The notes under the pieces: model-generated | The model's database searches: none | Told to the model about the DNA's origin: nothing | What the model saw: only the letters and a program-made list of their open reading frames with translations | Position numbers and translations under genes: made by a program | Part shown: positions 40,921-41,998 of the stretch, piece by piece | Layout of the letters: each line of letters begins with the position of its first letter | Numbering within the stretch: the first letter of the stretch is position 1 | NCBI GenBank assembly: GCA_003133625.1 | Contig: PKYH01000122.1 | Location: forward strand, 1-41,998 | From: Candidatus Bathyarchaeota archaeon | GTDB lineage: Archaea; Thermoproteota; Bathyarchaeia; Bathyarchaeales; Bathycorpusculaceae | Reading direction: 5' to 3' | DNA: 41,998 nt

Positions 40921-41082
40921 TTAAAGTACATCGTGCTCTTCTTTACAATGCCGCCTATAATCCTCTCTGTTATCGTATACCTCTTGGTCCAGAGGGCACC
41001 TAAACTTGTTATCTTCGGTCATTTCAGGTTCTGGTACGGTTATGTTCGATTCTCTTCTAGAACGCTTTTCTGATTCATTCAA
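40921..41082 (-). CDS. Small C2H2-type zinc-finger protein, 53 residues
   Basis: TTG 41082 has GGAGGTGAT (41087-41095), an essentially perfect ribosome site 8 nt upstream, which makes it much better than the longer open frame to 41157. The product begins LNESEKRSRRESNI and ends with a single finger FRCPLDQEVYDNREDYRRHC (about 31-50), followed by KEEHDVL, with a C-x..x-C-like spacing (Cys33, and Cys50/His49/His54) suggestive of an archaeal minimal zinc finger. Only two cysteines are present, so the zinc ligation is uncertain. Likely a small regulator. Confidence 0.6.
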   Translation of the reverse strand: MNESEKRSRRESNITVPEPEMTEDNKFRCPLDQEVYDNREDYRRHCKEEHDVL

Positions 41083-41269
41083 AACAATCACCTCCAACCT
41101 AAAATTGATCTTTAAAACACCCACCATAGGATAATTATTAAGATTATGTGACTGCACCTACACGCCAATAGCATTTATAGACTCATGAAGCATTAAAATT
41201 AACTTTTGCTGTTTCTTACATTGATTATTAAGAAAATTTTCCCAATGCTCTAAGATAAGCTAATATAAG

Positions 41270-41680
41270 CTATTGAAATCTTTTCAGTGCCTCTTCAAGC
41301 TGGTCAAAGTTTTTTACAATCATGTCGGAGTGTGCTATAATCCAGGGGCTCAAGCACTCCATTTCCGAAACCACTATGACTTTCTTGCCTTTACGTTTGG
41401 CGTAAAACAGCTCCATACATGCTCCTGCCGAGAGTTTGGGCAAATAAACAATCATGATGCCGCATCTGTCGGCATCGTCTAAGTCTCTTTGAATAAAGTC
41501 AAACGTGGGAACTTTATTCCACCAGCAACCCTCGTCGCCCTTATAGAGGACTTTTTCTCTAAGCCACGGATTGATGACGTCAAATCCCATCCTGACAAGG
41601 ATGTCAGCAATTTTTTCTCGATACCCCTGATTGTTTTCCATGCCCAGAATCGGGCCTGATATGAACACTTGTTTTTTCAT
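41270..41680 (-). CDS. Nucleoside 2-deoxyribosyltransferase-like protein
   Basis: The 136-residue protein has the Rossmann-like fold of the nucleoside deoxyribosyltransferase family: QVFISGPILGME at the N-terminus, GFDVINPW (about 32-39), the motif FIQRDLDDADRCGIMIVYLP (about 62-81) and SAGACMELFYAKRKGKKVIV (about 84-103), in which the glutamate of the MEL motif corresponds to the catalytic residue. It could process nucleosides or be a DUF4406-type relative. WWNKVPTFDF is unlike typical members. Start ATG 41680. It is isolated from other genes. Confidence 0.72.
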   Translation of the reverse strand: MKKQVFISGPILGMENNQGYREKIADILVRMGFDVINPWLREKVLYKGDEGCWWNKVPTFDFIQRDLDDADRCGIMIVYLPKLSAGACMELFYAKRKGKKVIVVSEMECLSPWIIAHSDMIVKNFDQLEEALKRFQ

Positions 41681-41713
41681 GGCGTGCCAACCAACCGTAG
41701 AGTAGTGAACGTT

Positions 41714-41757
41714 TGGAAGTGGCGGACTTGAACCGTCGACCTTTGGCTCGTAGAGAT
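41714..41757 (-). other. tRNA-like 3'-half fragment
   Basis: The minus strand contains a T-arm-like sequence (GACGG-TTCAAGT-CCGCC, one mismatched pair) followed by a stretch resembling an acceptor 3' strand (ACTTCCA) and preceded by anticodon-arm-like CTACGAGCCAAAGGTC. No D-arm or convincing 5' half is found within the next 240 nt to the right edge; a weak match TGGATGT lies about 110 nt upstream (minus-strand sense). It may be a decayed tRNA or an attachment-site remnant, or an intron-containing tRNA I could not fold. The remaining 41758-41998 contains no gene I can support. Confidence 0.35.
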
Positions 41758-41998
41758 AGACAACCTATGGTTTTCTTAAACTTTCCCCTTCAGCGTTGAC
41801 AAGTTTGAAGCTCGGGTTACATCCAAGAAAACTATTGGTTTTTTATCTAGGCTCGAAAAAAATGTTTATTAGACCTTAGTCTTTATTATTTGTTGTAGTT
41901 TTATTGTTTTTTTTGGAGTTTTTTAGATAGTCATTGTTCCTGCTATGCGAAAGTTTACCAGCCCGCACACTATGTTCCGTCATGGTATCGTAGTGTTT

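Overview
The window is archaeal chromosomal DNA of moderate GC. The evidence is archaeal-type information-processing genes (transcription factor E, MBF1, nascent-polypeptide-associated complex protein, archaeal threonyl-tRNA synthetase, aTrm56), an initiator tRNA with an A1-U72 pair, TATA-box promoters, leaderless and Shine-Dalgarno-led genes side by side, and the archaeal AMP-to-RuBisCO pathway. A member of the Bathyarchaeia or a related mesophilic anaerobic lineage is my best guess. That placement is inference; there is no 16S gene here.

Layout. Positions 1-2103 hold a membrane protein cut by the window edge, a zinc-ribbon membrane protein and a short GH3-type adenylating enzyme. Positions 2151-5930 hold the complete AMP degradation pathway: ribose-1,5-bisphosphate isomerase, form III RuBisCO and AMP phosphorylase. 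Positions 5931-6388 are a non-coding stretch with a degenerate repeat of about 50 bp. Positions 6389-9577 encode mostly membrane or surface proteins (glycine-zipper protein, polytopic protein, NERD protein, LamG protein). Positions 9614-18650 form a redox island: a SPASM radical SAM protein, NfnB and NfnA, a ferredoxin protein with two MvhD domains, a thioredoxin reductase, a membrane-anchored flavodoxin, a rubredoxin-TPP enzyme fusion and a frameshifted membrane protein. Positions 18651-20785 hold a tandem repeat, initiator tRNA-Met, a PAC2-family protein, a small membrane protein and a probable regulator.

Positions 20786-27486 are a histidine operon (hisG-D-C-B-H-A-F-I) with an elaborate leader. 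Positions 27600-31177 carry an orphan minimal nucleotidyltransferase, two radical SAM proteins of the AmmeMemoRadiSam/PflA type and a CofE-like ligase. Positions 31328-36311 (minus strand) carry ilvE, thrS, a small zinc protein, a PfkB kinase, NAC and a PUA protein. Positions 36397-40610 (plus strand) carry mbf1, hflX, trm56, tfe, an HDIG gene and a DUF2110 gene, nearly all overlapping. The right end has two 53-residue small proteins, a deoxyribosyltransferase-like protein and a tRNA-like fragment.

The most unusual signals are these. Two genes with clearly conserved N-termini (nfnA and hflX) have no ATG, GTG or TTG start in frame, and both have GGAGG followed after exactly 10 nt by ACG where their relatives start. 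A duplicated ferredoxin-MvhD protein sits in one operon with NfnAB and suggests an electron-confurcating complex that has not been described in this form. A rubredoxin domain is fused to a pyruvate-oxidase-type TPP enzyme. Several non-coding repeats also lack an explanation: the CCTACC array, the 23-bp tandem repeat, and the hairpin plus 19-bp repeats before hisG.
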